Below, piece after piece: positions 24,270 through 35,572 of a stretch of 64,000 nt of DNA. The notes beneath the pieces were generated by a model. The model did no database searches. It had not been told where the DNA came from and worked only from the letters and a program-made list of their open reading frames with translations. Location: positions 562,501 to 626,500 of the forward strand of contig JAQFVV010012669.1 of assembly GCA_028023455.1 (NCBI GenBank), written 5' to 3'. A program made the translations under genes and the position numbers. This DNA comes from Epiperipatus broadwayi (taxonomy: Eukaryota > Onychophora > Udeonychophora > Euonychophora > Peripatidae). Every line of letters starts with the position of its first letter. The stretch's first letter is position 1.

Positions 24270-25180
24270 CTAAATATCACATGATCACCATTCTTCATGC
24301 TTATGCAAGCTGTTTACAGCAGCAAAACCTTCATACTATAGCATCACTCACTGTAAGCCAAAATAATCAATTGATGCAGAAAGATTTGTGCATAAAATCT
24401 CTATCTAGTACCTACTTATTCAATATCCCCAGACTAGTTTCTAGATTCTGGCTTTGAGGAGCCTTGGATCTGAGAGTACTGCATGTAAATCGTAGGATCT
24501 AATGTAACATTCCAGCAACCACTTTTTACCTTATTAGCTAATTATAAAGATTTGAGTTCAAATTAAACAATAATATTTTCTAATTCAAACTCAGCATCCA
24601 TACTTTTTGGTGTATTTGGTTCCTGTTTACAGATGAAAGCAGCAAGCTAAAAACTAGTCTGGGGGATATTGGATGAGTAGGCAACAAATCTTCCTGCATC
24701 TATTGATTGCTTTGGCTTGCACTGAGTGTGCTACAGTATGGAGAGTTTTGCCTCTGTAAAAAGCTTGTGCAAGCATAAAGAATAGTGATCATGTGATGTT
24801 TAATGGTTTAATACCAATCTTGCCCAATAGGTTTATGGGGACTGTGGTTATTAAAAAACCAAATTCACCAAAAAGTATGGATGCCGATAGATCTATATGA
24901 CTATTCAAGCTAATAAGCTTGAATTAAAAACATGAGTGAGTTTTAATTTGGATCCAAAGCTTTATAGTTAGCCAATAAGGTAAAAGGTGTTTGCTAGATA
25001 ATTGCATTAGATCCCTAAGATCTAAGTGCAGTGCTCTCAGATCCAAGGCTCCTCAGTGATGAATGCCAGAAGCTACAAACTAGTCTAGAAATATAGGATG
25101 AATAGCTCTCTAGATAGGGGGTTTTATGTCTAACCATTGATTACATTGGTTTGCACTGGGTGGTACTGCTGTCAAATCAG
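24270..25180. repeat. Hammerhead-family repeat: direct then inverted diverged copies
   Basis: Starting ATATCACATGATCACCATTC, a diverged 455-bp-family unit runs to about 24640 in the direct orientation. Inverted units follow to about 25180. A direct ribozyme copy at about 24419-24470 (minus) has lost the CTGATGA string. An inverted fragment at about 24625-24680 keeps ACTAGTC and part of helix I. The block follows immediately on the GIY-YIG-like fragment, which links the repeat to a PLE. Confidence 0.75.
25041..25100 (+). ncRNA. Hammerhead ribozyme, decayed copy
   Basis: ATCCAA, GGC and TCCTCA of helix I are intact and followed by GTGATGA (C3 changed), a shortened helix II, CAAAC in place of GAAAC and TAGTC. 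The 3' strand of helix I is damaged. Predicted inactive. Confidence 0.6.
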
Positions 25181-25463
25181 CACAAAATTAATATTCTCCA
25201 CAGATAGACCATGAATATGACATGAAAGCATCAAAGTATACTTGGTACAATAAATATTAACTTTTTTTTATCTAAACTCTGCATATTTTTTCACATTAGT
25301 AATTCATTATATATCTGTATATTAATTTTTGGTATCATTGTAATGACTATATAGTTCCAAGATATATAATATGCCAAAAGACATTTGAGAATGGAATTAA
25401 CTATTTTAATTTTTGTTCTCAGGTAGTATTTAATTGGAATGAAAGTTATTAATTTAAGAAAAT

Positions 25464-25885
25464 TTACCGGAGGATTAATTTATTAATTATTAAATTAATT
25501 TTAATCATTGAAGTGCAGATGGAAATGTAGTTGAAATGGCTGTGAACATAGATGGCATTTTTCTTCCTGTTAATAATTGCCCTGTTAAAGATTTGTTTCC
25601 TGAAGTGGTTGATCCAGTTATTCTTGAATATTATTCTTTTAAACATTTCTCAGTAATTCTATCATAAGCATTTCCTCTATCTACAAAGAAAAGATTTTGT
25701 TTTTAAACTTTCAATATATAACTGACCATGTTTTTGGCCTAGTCAGTCAAATTCATAGCATTTAAACTAAATGGCTAAAGTTCATGATAAGTCTAATGCT
25801 GCAGGCATTATTTCTCAATAATGAAAATGTTAGGGACTCCCCTGATAAGTATCATGACATCATCAATATATATTTATCTATTTTC
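25464..25885 (-). pseudogene. Reverse-transcriptase-like remnant (PLE-like?)
   Basis: On the minus strand at about 25840-25873 one frame reads IYIDDVMILIRG, which has the YxDD catalytic motif of reverse transcriptases. About 200 bases further on, the frame at 25646-25464 includes NHFRKQIFNRAIINRKK, resembling the helical region that follows the palm in PLE proteins. Stops and frameshifts separate the parts, so it is dead. It converges with the plus-strand GIY-YIG-like fragment across the hammerhead repeats. Short motifs of this kind can arise by chance in AT-rich DNA, and Ty3- or DIRS-type RT cannot be excluded. Confidence 0.35.
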
Positions 25886-25889
25886 CTAG

Positions 25890-26800
25890 GAATGGATATA
25901 TATTCAGGAATAAGATCATTGTCCTCTGCTAAGAAAAAATAACAAATGAAGCAGGGCAAAGTGGAAATTTTTGGGCAATGTCTTTTATCATCTGAAATAC
26001 TAAGAAAAGTCTTAGGAAGCTTTCTATTAATGCTGTTTTATTTTTATACATTATTTATTAGTCCACATATAAAGGTTGGGTTTTCTGAGATAATAAGATT
26101 AGATATTGTTTAGCTGCTATTTATTGTATTTAATAGTTAATTTTTATCTCTTTTTATTCTTTTGCTAGCTTCTTGTTGTGTCTGTTTTGAATTTAGATAT
26201 TCCATTAAATATTTTTTAAATGATTTAAAGACGACAAAATGAGATTTTTTTTAATCTTTAGTTTTTACTCATTAGCATACTTTTCTGCTAATGAGTCAAC
26301 TGCAAGCTATGATTTTATAATATAGCAGTAGAGTGGCAGATTTTTGAATAGATGTTTAACTGAGAAAAGTACAAAAAAAACCCTTCAAATTAGTCCATTT
26401 AATGGGATTACCATATTCAATCAGACATTTAGGGTTTAAAAGAAGCCATTTGGAGGCAAAAGCAACATATATCTCTTGAACAATCAGAATACTTAGGTTG
26501 GGGTGAGATTTACATTTAAATAAAAAAAATTGCTATATTAGAACATTCAAGCAGTGTTTGTTGTAAATAGCTATTCCCCTTTTGAAATCATGGCGGGGGG
26601 AAAAAGATCTAAGATTGTCCACATATATATTATATTGCCCATTTAGCATTGTAAAAAAGTAATGTCTCAGAAGATCGACTATCACATGATCTTTCAAACA
26701 ACTATGCACACATTTATGTATTTATTTTTGCTGATTTGTATTTTAGATACATAATTTTACTTTATATACAAAATATTTAGTAAATAACTTTTTGGAAACA
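25890..26800. other. Intergenic DNA, nothing firm recognised
   Basis: The 25890-26100 stretch may continue the worn RT-like segment. Beyond that nothing was recognised. Confidence 0.45.
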
Positions 26801-26814
26801 TATTTCCTTAGCCT

Positions 26815-27148
26815 AGAATTGAACGAGCAACTTTTAGGCTGACAACTTTAGCTTTTGACTAAATATTTTGTGATCGAATACAGGTTTAAATTTTTAGATT
26901 TATGCTGACTTTTTTTAAAAAAAAAAAAATGTCGACGATATTCTATTTTCTAAAATTAGTCTTCAATAATTGCTTTTTCTAATAATTAGTTTTTCTAAAA
27001 ACAATTTTTAATTGTGGACTTTGTATATATATATTTTACAATTTTTTAATTAAAAAAAATATAAAATGTTACGCATTGTAAAGTATTTAGTTGAAAGCTA
27101 AAATTGTCAGCTTATAAGCTAAAAGCTGATCATTCGACTCTAAATAAA
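26815..27148. repeat. Inverted repeat with tRNA-like arms
   Basis: About 26815-26885 is the reverse complement, at roughly 80% identity, of about 27078-27148. In the outward reading (plus for the right arm) TAGTTGAAAG fits an A box and ATTCGACTC a B box about 35 bases on, so the arms look like tRNA-derived SINE heads placed head to head around a 190-bp AT spacer. Confidence 0.55.
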
Positions 27149-27598
27149 AGAAAAATTCCTCCAAATATAATTTATTATTGCTAGATAATTATATATATAT
27201 TAAAATAATATATTTTAAATACAATTAGCGGTACTATGATATTAGAGCTGTGACATGAAGAATTATAATCGTTTAATCATTAAATTAATTAGGTTATTAA
27301 ATCAAAAACATATTTTAAAATCTACATTAAAAAAAAACAAACAATTTAACAAAAAAAAATATGAAAAGCATTAATGTGAAGAATAGTTGAAATGCGTGTT
27401 TAAATCAAAGTGAGTGTGTGTTTGTACGTGCATATTCTGCATAATCTATTTTAATACATTGTACAGGCTTACACCTCCATTTATATATGTTATATATGCG
27501 GGATTCGAACTCAGACTTTCACACGATCTACAACTCTCAGTGCCATCTTATATTGCTGACTCAACTGATCACACACATGTTGAAAAGATAAATAATCA

Positions 27599-27640
27599 CC
27601 AATATACATATTTCGTGCTAAACCAGCATTCATCAGTTAG
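27599..27640 (-). ncRNA. Hammerhead-like motif, SINE family, best core
   Basis: On the minus strand CTAA precedes an exact CTGATGA. Helix II TGCT/AGCA, an exact GAAA, a short AT-rich helix III and TTGG follow. CTAA/TTGG pairs with one G-U, and in sister copies the same site is CCAA/TTGG, which fits a conserved helix. Both core strings are intact here. Helix I is short and an A-C pair sits at the base of helix II, so activity is uncertain. Confidence 0.6.
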
Positions 27641-27713
27641 TTCAGATTACCATATCCACACACATATACAATTAGTACTCAGCTTTATATTAAGATAACC
27701 AATCTTCATACTT

Positions 27714-27750
27714 TAATGAGTGCTGATTTAGCACGAAATACGTGTATTGG
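27714..27750 (+). ncRNA. Hammerhead-like motif, SINE family, right arm
   Basis: TTAATGA (two changes from CUGAUGA) is followed by GTGCT/AGCAC, a perfect five-pair helix II, then GAAA, a small helix III and TATTGG. The 5' strand of helix I was lost at the palindrome centre. Predicted inactive as a monomer. Confidence 0.5.
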
Positions 27751-28124
27751 TGATTATTTATCTTTTCAACATGTGTGTGATCAGGTGAGTCAGCAATATA
27801 AGATGGCACTGATAGTTGTAGGTCGTGTGAAAGTCTGAGTTCGAATCCCCCATATATTACATATATAAATACAGATGTAAGCATGTACAATGTATTAAAA
27901 TAGATTATGCAGAATATGCACGTGCAATCACACACTCAATTTGATTTAAACCCGCATTTTAACTATTCTTCACATTAATGTTTCTCGTTTTTTTTTTTTT
28001 GTTAAATTGTTGTTTTTTTTTAAAGTAGATTTTAAAATATGTTTTTGATTTAATAACCTGATTAATTTAATGATTAAACGATTATAATTCTTCATGTCGC
28101 AGCTCTAATACCACAGTATCCAAT

Positions 28125-29265
28125 TAGCAAATATAAACAAATGAATAATTATATTGTTAGTTCCCGAGACGTCCAGGAAAAAAACAAATAAATACAGTGA
28201 TAATAATTTTAACTGTATTTTATTTTGAATGCATGCCCGCATGAGCTTTTTTGTTCTAGATAGTGAATTGACTAAACTAATATTAGATAATATTAGAAAT
28301 GAACTAAAAATAATAAAATGGTCTTTGCTTCACTACACTAAATATTAAAAATTTTAATGTTATTTATAAAATCTAATATTTTGAGGATTTCAAAATATAT
28401 AAAACATTATATAATGGGTCCAGTAAATTTAAAATGAATACAGATCCATTTTTTGAACCAGAAAATTTGAATTTAACTATAATTTGAAATTATTCTATTT
28501 TGAGATCGTTATATTTTCCATAAAAAACTCTCTTGCTATGATGTGATTCTGGGTTCTGTCCCACAGTTAGAAAACATTGACAATTCTTATAATAAATTCA
28601 TGCAGCTGCTTCATCTAACTTTTTTTGTTATATGATTTCAACAGTTTTTTATGCTCAGAAGTCATCTAACCCATGATACATTTATTAATAAAAAATATCC
28701 ATATTATGATTATGCATTAGAAAATTTCCCATACATTCTGTACACTATAAGCCACGAGTACCATCACTCTTCATCACAATACAATCATGTAAATCAAGCC
28801 ATTTTGTTCACAAAATAATGATTTGTATCAATCAGACAGTCTTTGATTTAAGTGGTCAATTCTATTTTCATATTGCAGTCTTTAATGAGAAAAAGACTAT
28901 CAAGATTATTAATATTTCCAACTCTTTTGAAAGCTGTTATCAAACCTTTACAAATGTTTAGAAGAATAAAAACAAAAATACCAAAATATTGTTAACTAAT
29001 TTTCTATATGAGATTTTGATTCTATCAGTTGATGCAATAAAAATCTCATGAATTAGCTAATTATTTTGAACATCATAAGATGAACATAGGCATGTACATT
29101 AGGAGCATCTCTGACATTCATCAGTATGTGAAGCAACATAACCCAAATTATCATTTTTGGAAACATTATAATGTTTTAATGCACACACTATGTTATTTTA
29201 TATTTATTTTCATGGAACTTTTTTTTTAATCTTTAGATTTAATGTTTTAAAACAGATAGAAACCA
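28125..29265. other. Intergenic DNA, one B-box-like string
   Basis: CTGGGTTCTGTCCCAC near 28548-28563 resembles a tRNA-derived SINE B box, but no clear body follows. Nothing else was recognised. Confidence 0.5.
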
Positions 29266-29269
29266 AAAT

Positions 29270-29950
29270 ATGCAATTTCACTATATCACTCTCATGCAAG
29301 ATATGGACTGGTTTTTATTTGCTTTTAACATCTTGTGGAGGAGTGTAATCATAAATATATGACCAAAGATAGGTGAAAAGTTGTATAATCCCTAAGACCC
29401 ACATTTTGTGCTGAATCATCACTCATCATTTGGCCCAGATAATCTCTTACACATATCCTTATTATCATTGTTTAGTACATATATATAAATATATAGATAG
29501 ATAAATAGCCAATTACTACTATTTAATTGTAATTAGAAGGAATTTGAATTCATATTTTCAAGCTCCCATTAGCTATCCATTTCATTCTTACAATTGATAC
29601 TCATGACCACATACATGTGAAAAAGTTGCATTAAGTTCAGCATAGACAATATACTTGTATTTATATAGTACACTTTAATTGATAAATGTCAAACTTACTG
29701 CTCTCACAATTTGACATAAACCACTTAATAAATAATATTTTTTGAAGAGTAATTTTCACTACAACCCTCTCATGCAAGAACCCCTTGTGGAGGAATGTCT
29801 TTGGTCATAACATATTAAAAATGCATAGAAACCAGTCACTACTTAGTGTGAATGATGTAACAAAAATTACATTACAGAAATATTATTCATTAAGTGTATA
29901 ATATATAGTCTAGTGAATGGCTAATAAAAATTATTAATAGATAGAAACTA
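29270..29950. repeat. Composite interspersed repeat, second copy
   Basis: Modules seen at 8640-9260 recur: TCACTCTCATGCAAGATA near 29286, a hammerhead-like core at 29392-29433, a tRNA-like minus-strand head near 29540-29625, AATTTGACATAAACCACTTAAT near 29708 and an inverted end with ATGGCTAATAAAAATTATTAA near 29918. It is diverged and has no coding capacity. Confidence 0.65.
29392..29433 (-). ncRNA. Hammerhead-like motif, SINE family, decayed
   Basis: The minus strand reads CCAA, ATGATGA, a damaged helix II, CAAAA in place of GAAA, GTC and TTAG. Helix I keeps three of four pairs. Core changes make it inactive. Confidence 0.4.
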
Positions 29951-29954
29951 TCTC

Positions 29955-30790
29955 TTTACAAGATAATTCCAATGTGCAGAAGCAAAGCTTTTAATTCAGG
30001 GCAATTTCTATATAAAACTTAGAAACAATATTAAGTTAATATGAGGAAAACAAAGATTATTTTACCTGGGAGAAATCCTTTATATGTCAGGAAGTTAAAC
30101 TGTCTTCCCAGTTTTATCATGCACAAAACAAGCATGAGATGTATAGTTTAAAATTATTTCTTTTCAATAGTAACTAAGTATCTGGCTTCTAAACATTTGA
30201 TTAAGTAAATCCATTATCTTATTTTGTACTGCTGATGAAGAAATTTGATTATCTGATCTTTTATTATCTGCTACAAATCTAGTTTTATTTAATTTTATAA
30301 TAACTGCCTTTTCATTATTTTAAATCATTTTTATCAACTTTATTATTTTAATGTACATTTTCAAACAAGATTTATTTTTCATTGCTTTCTAGAATACCAT
30401 GCCTAATGTTCGTTTAATTAAAACAACAAATTACTGCTATTGTATAATATTATGGATAAGGATGAATGTGAAATTCATCTATTACATGTCTCAGATAAAT
30501 AATATTAAAGAAATGCTCTTTGTGGTTTATTGCAGATATAAAATAGTGGATCTGAAGGATAAAAGATTCATGGATTGCAACTCAATCCTGCTACCCTAGT
30601 ATTTGAAAATCACATGATCTTCTGAGAATAATGTGGAAGGCAACTACTTTTCCACCTGAATATAAAGTAGACTAAGCATTCTACCATCAATAAACGTCCA
30701 CCTTTGTTTTTAAAACATTTATAGGCATGTGTAAAGAGTAATTTCTTACTGCAATATTTCATATGTGTATATTATTCCTCCTCCTCCCCC
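29955..30790. other. Intergenic DNA, nothing recognised
   Basis: The 66-codon frame at 30399-30599 has no motif. No other feature was recognised. Confidence 0.55.
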
Positions 30791-30795
30791 TGCTA

Positions 30796-31400
<605 letters not shown>

Positions 31401-31439
31401 TACTACATTTCAATGATGAGCTTTATTTATCTTAAAAAG

Positions 31440-32065
31440 TTTCAAGAGTTTTACATAGCTTGGATTGCTGTGCTTACATGGGCAAACTGTAATTGAAGGC
31501 TTACATATATAAAAGTTGCTTTATTCATTTACTCATAATTTTTTTCATGCTGTGGAATAGTTACAAGAGTTATACATAGCTTGGATTGCTGTGGTATATA
31601 TGAGCCATCTGTAGTTTTAGGCACACATACATAAAAGTTGATTTACATGAGTTTTACAGAAACGTTTACATGCTGTGGATTAGTAACAAGGGTTTTACAT
31701 AGCTTGGATTGCTATGGCTACACAGGCAATGGCATAGATATAGATTTATGTATGTAAAAGTTGATTTATTGATTTACACTGGATTACAAGAATTTTTACA
31801 TGTAGTGGATTAATTACAAGGGTTTTACATAACTTGGATTGCTTTTGTTGCATAGACAATCCATATTTGGTAGTTTATGTGATTTACCCAGGACTGGAGG
31901 AATTTTTGCAAGCAGTGGATTAGTTACAAGAGATTCACATAGCATTGATTATTATGGTTACATTGGCAATCTGTAGTTGTGGGTTTATGAATGTAAAAAT
32001 TGATTTATTGATTTACATAAGATTACATGAAATTTTATATGCTCTGGATTGCTATATTTACATAC
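31440..32065 (+). repeat. Minisatellite, six diverged ~100-130-bp units
   Basis: The string TTGGATTGCT (or a near match) recurs at about 31461, 31582, 31705, 31835, 31945 and 32045, each time after TTACATAGC and followed by GTAAAAGTTGATTTA-like sequence. Unit length drifts from 121 to 100 bp. It lies directly next to the triplet tract. Confidence 0.85.
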
Positions 32066-32089
32066 GCAAATCAGGTTTAGTTTTGTATG

Positions 32090-32725
32090 TGATTGGGTTG
32101 CCTGGGTAACATATGTGAGGAACTAGTGATTTTCATAGGAGTATGGCAATTGTCTGTGAGGTCTCCAGACACTGACATTAAATCAATGTCGGTTATTTTT
32201 GACTCTTTAGGGTGCCAGGCTTTGGGTGATCAGTTTTTCTCCTGGGTTCATTAGGGATGTGACTTGGGTATGGGTTGGTATGGGTATGTGGCATGGTCAG
32301 ATTGTTTTCATAACTGGTGAAGAGATTTTGTTAACTTTGCTATGCATGTTATCTGGTGCATTTGAATAGATTAGTATTTCAGGGGGGGGGGGGTAATACA
32401 GCTATGTTAGAATTGATTGCCATTGTTGAATTGGATAGGTTGGTCAAACTGGATCTAGCTGTGTTAGAGATGGATGCTGCATAAGGCTTTTGATGAGGTT
32501 AGTATGAGACCCATGGGCCAAGCATCCAGATTTCCAGAGGAGGGTGGTGGTACAGCTATGTTAGAATTGGTTGCAATTAATGAGTTGAAGTTTGTGGTAG
32601 GATAGTCAGGCTCTGAATCAGGGGCTGTATGTATTAGAGGTGAGGCTGATGTGGTTAAGAGTGAAATTCATAGATAGAGGGTTCAGACCTAAGGAGACAT
32701 GGTGAAAGCTGAGCAGGTGGTTAAC
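32090..32725. other. Unidentified GC-richer island
   Basis: Base composition here is visibly richer in G than the surroundings, with purine-rich plus-strand sequence. An internal direct repeat (ACAGCTATGTTAGAATTG) occurs at about 32399 and 32556, about 160 bp apart. A run of 12 G lies at 32382-32393. No open frame or family motif was recognised. It could be a worn transposon or the far end of the minisatellite. Confidence 0.5.
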
Positions 32726-32887
32726 CTTGGTATTTGAAATTATTGTTAATAACTTAATTTAAATTGGAAATTTTGAATGAAAAATATAACACAAAATAGG
32801 AAATAAATTATTAATTGATTGGAAAGTGAAAAACATATATAACATTAGTTAGTTTCTTTTTAACTTGTTATCTTAAGATTTTGAATA

Positions 32888-32952
32888 CTTTATAAGCATG
32901 CAAACTGATTGCTGTGGAACTTTATAAGCATGTGAACTGATTGCTGTGGAAC
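32888..32952. repeat. 32-bp tandem duplication
   Basis: ACTTTATAAGCATG...GATTGCTGTGGA occurs twice head to tail with two differences. Confidence 0.9.
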
Positions 32953-32954
32953 TT

Positions 32955-33695
32955 GAAATCAAATTTTTATTATTAAACAAAAATCAGAGTTTTCTACAAT
33001 AACATTAAAAATAAGCTTATGCTTGACTGTTCATTGGACTTTGAAACTTTGTGCTGATATTACAGTAGACAGACATTGGTCATGTGATGGCTTTTTAAAA
33101 AAATTATCATTAAATACTAAATTCTTTCCATTAGCCTAATACTTTGAATACTTTTTTAAGTATAAAAAACCACAGCTGGGTTAACTTTGTTGTTGTTGTT
33201 ATTATTTTTATCATTATTACTATTGAAGTGTTTATTACAAAATTTAATAAAAAATATATTTGAATTAGACCTTAAAAGATTAGAAACACTAGACAATACA
33301 AAGTAAGATGAGTTAATGGATTTATAATCAAAGCTCTCAGAAGTGACTAAAATATCTTTCAGTTGAACTAGAGGCTAACCATTTGGTGACTATTCAAAAA
33401 GAACTTGATTATATAACCCATGCATTTTTATGCTTTGTGTAATGACATTTGACAGTATAATTTAACTTTCTGCTAAGGGAGTTTTGGGCATTTTAAGCAA
33501 TAATAATAAAACTTTTCTACATCATGTATGGTAATAGAGAGATGCCATGTTATAGTGTCTAAAAAATCATGTTAAATATCATAATATCCATAATAGTGGA
33601 TAAAATTTTTAAGAGGAATAGAATATTAAACATAAAATTATGGAAATGTTTTAAAAACTTGCTCAAGTTGTTTTTTTTTATTAATTTTATTTATG
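32955..33695. other. Intergenic DNA, nothing recognised
   Basis: A GTT/ATT microsatellite lies near 33187-33215. No other feature was recognised. Confidence 0.5.
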
Positions 33696-33699
33696 ATTG

Positions 33700-34010
33700 T
33701 AAGAGTATTACAATGCAGAAATAGTATGTCTATCTGTCATGCTTTAGTATGATTTAAATGCAGACCAAATTAAATTCTTTTCAAAAAAATTATGATTTTT
33801 CTCTCAGATAGCTTGTCTATACTCAATGCAGATAACCATTAAACCTTGGTCAATATATGGGTATACAGCTATCCTCAGTTTGATGGTAAAATAAAGATTA
33901 AAAACAAACAAAAATATCTTACCATCCAAAAATTGACATGCTTAGTAAGTATTGCCTTTTTCTTTACTGATCCTCTATAAAAGGTATTAGCTCTGCAATG
34001 GAATATTTAT
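33700..34010 (+). mobile_element. tRNA-derived SINE, family 2, copy 2
   Basis: The copy shares the CTCTCAGAT...ACCATTAAACC body, the TTACCATCCAA block near 33920 and the TCTATAAAAGGTATTAGCTCTGCAATG-like tail with copies at 12.3, 48.2 and 50.7 kb. The tRNA-like head is heavily decayed. Confidence 0.5.
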
Positions 34011-34277
34011 TAAAAAATATTATTTTATCTTTTTGCCTATTTGTGATCTTTTCCAAACAATTACAATAATAGATACTAGAATAATTGTTTTCATATCTTA
34101 AAATATTTTTTCCCATTTGTTTATTATCTGACAATAAAAAAAATCATTTCATAAAAGAAATTATTTTTCTATTAATCTAGTAGCAAGTCAGTGTCAGAAA
34201 TAACCCACTTTCCCATTTATATAATTAAACTATACTTGAACTTAGAGTTTATGACTCAATTCTGTTTCACCAGCTTG

Positions 34278-34354
34278 ACAAAATTCTTTTTTTACTCTTG
34301 GATCTCTCATTTTTAATCAAAATTCTTTTTTTACACTTGGATCTCTCATTTTTA
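34278..34354. repeat. ~38-bp tandem duplication
   Basis: CAAAATTCTTTTTTTAC...GGATCTCTCATTTTTAAT occurs twice in a row with one difference. Confidence 0.9.
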
Positions 34355-34639
34355 ATTATCCAAATATAACAAATCATCTGGGGGGATGGTTAGCTCATAT
34401 AATATGTGATAAATCAAAAAGTAGTTTCTACTCTAATGCTTAGTAAACCTAAATGATAACCATCTAATAAACATTCAAGCTTACTATAGATGACAAAAAA
34501 AAAGGGAACTATTCTCATTTTATCAATTATTTGAAAATCTGCAAAAAAATATAATTAAAAATAAATTGTATCTTTCTATTCATATATGATACATTTCCAA
34601 CTTTCTTAAACACTTTACAATACTATTTTTACACCAAAA

Positions 34640-34690
34640 CGTTACTCTTACAGTTTCGACTGTCCTGCAGACATCATCCGGGGCTACAAT
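34640..34690 (-). ncRNA. Possible hammerhead-like remnant (weak)
   Basis: On the minus strand CGGATGA, a TGTC-loop-GACA hairpin, GTC and GAAAC are followed by a further segment ending TTTTGG. The order resembles CUGAUGA-helix II-GAAA but U4 is changed and extra bases separate helix II from GAAA. It may be a PLE terminal-repeat remnant. Confidence 0.25.
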
Positions 34691-35066
34691 ATCCAAATAT
34701 ATAATCATACAATTAATATTGTTTTTCTGAAGGTTTGTGATGATGGTGTTCTAGCTGTATTTTTATATTGGACTATTTCCATCATCTAATATGTGTGTTA
34801 AATGTCTTTAGAAAAGTTTAATTTTAGTTAAATATTCCAAATGCATTCAACTGTTAGTAATATCACAGAAAACAGGTTAGTATATGCACCAACTGTTAAT
34901 AATATCATAGCAAACAAATGTTAGTAATATCACAGCAAACATGTTAGTATATGCACTAACTGTTAGTAATATCATAGCAAACAGGTAAATATATGCACAA
35001 CGTTTTGAGAGGTATTTTTCTCCCCTCTTCTTCATGTATTGCTGGCCTGACCAAAGACAGTAATAG

Positions 35067-35146
35067 CATGGGATTCGAACCAGGGTCCTTAGAATCTTGA
35101 TAATTGAATTTTAAGGTAATGCTCTAACCAACTGAGCCATCCTGCC
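35067..35146 (-). pseudogene. tRNA-like SINE head, left arm
   Basis: The minus strand begins GGCAGGATGGCTCAGTTGG, a good A box. A B box GGTTCGAATCC follows about 55 bases later. The long interval and TTAAAATTC near the anticodon position suggest a type II, leucine-like tRNA ancestor. The 3' strand does not pair with GGCAGGA, so it is not a functional tRNA. Confidence 0.6.
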
Positions 35147-35491
35147 AAAGGCAACAGTATGTAGTAATTTCATATACTTATCTATGAGGTTCCTCCTGAT
35201 TTCTCCACTTTTTCCTCATAGCAATGTTGTTTAGTGGTTTCCATACATTATGTATAGTCACACTAGGTTGGCTTATGGGATTTTTTGCCATTGTCATGTG
35301 AGCAGCTTCTTTAAATTTTCTTCTTACATTTTCTTCTCACATGACAATGGCAAAAAATCCCATAAGACAACCTAGTGTGACTATACATAATGTATGGAAA
35401 CCACTAATCAACATTGCTCTGAGGAAAATGTGAAGAAATCAGGAGAAACCTCACAGATAAGTATATAAAATTACTACATACTGTTGCATTT

Positions 35492-35572
35492 GGCAGGATG
35501 GCTCAGTTGGTTAGAACGTTACCTTAAAATTCAATTATCAAGATTCTAAGGACCCAGGTTCGAATCCCATGC
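35492..35572 (+). pseudogene. tRNA-like SINE head, right arm
   Basis: This is nearly identical to the left-arm head, with A box TGGCTCAGTTGG and B box GGTTCGAATCCC. It has the same unpaired acceptor end. Both Pol III boxes are intact, so it could still be transcribed. Confidence 0.6.

Larger units (their letters stand above)
27222..28122. mobile_element. ~900-bp palindrome made of two hammerhead SINE copies
   Basis: The left arm (about 27222-27650) is matched by its reverse complement (about 27714-28122) with mostly single-base differences, and the axis is near 27690. Each arm holds, from the centre outward, a hammerhead-like core, a TCTTTTCAACATGTGTGTG spacer, a tRNA-like head with B box GAGTTCGAATCCC (near 27836 on plus) and a 3' flank. 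The arms carry opposite-strand reading frames that mirror each other (27414-27698 and 27690-27935). These mirror the palindrome and are not genes. Confidence 0.85.

Noticed and set aside
26815-27148. Nuclear copy of mitochondrial tRNA genes
   Set aside because: The arms are AT-rich and tRNA-like, but no neighbouring mitochondrial sequence is present. The inverted-dimer layout matches the SINEs here better.
27414-27935. Two mirror-image 80-94-codon frames
   Set aside because: They are the two arms of one palindrome made of SINE copies. Their similarity comes from the inverted repeat and is not evidence of a gene pair.
28540-28580. Cephalopod-type SINE from CTGGGTTCTGTCCCAC
   Set aside because: Only about 16 bases fit, the expected downstream body is absent, and no other copy is in the window. 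It is not used to assign the organism.
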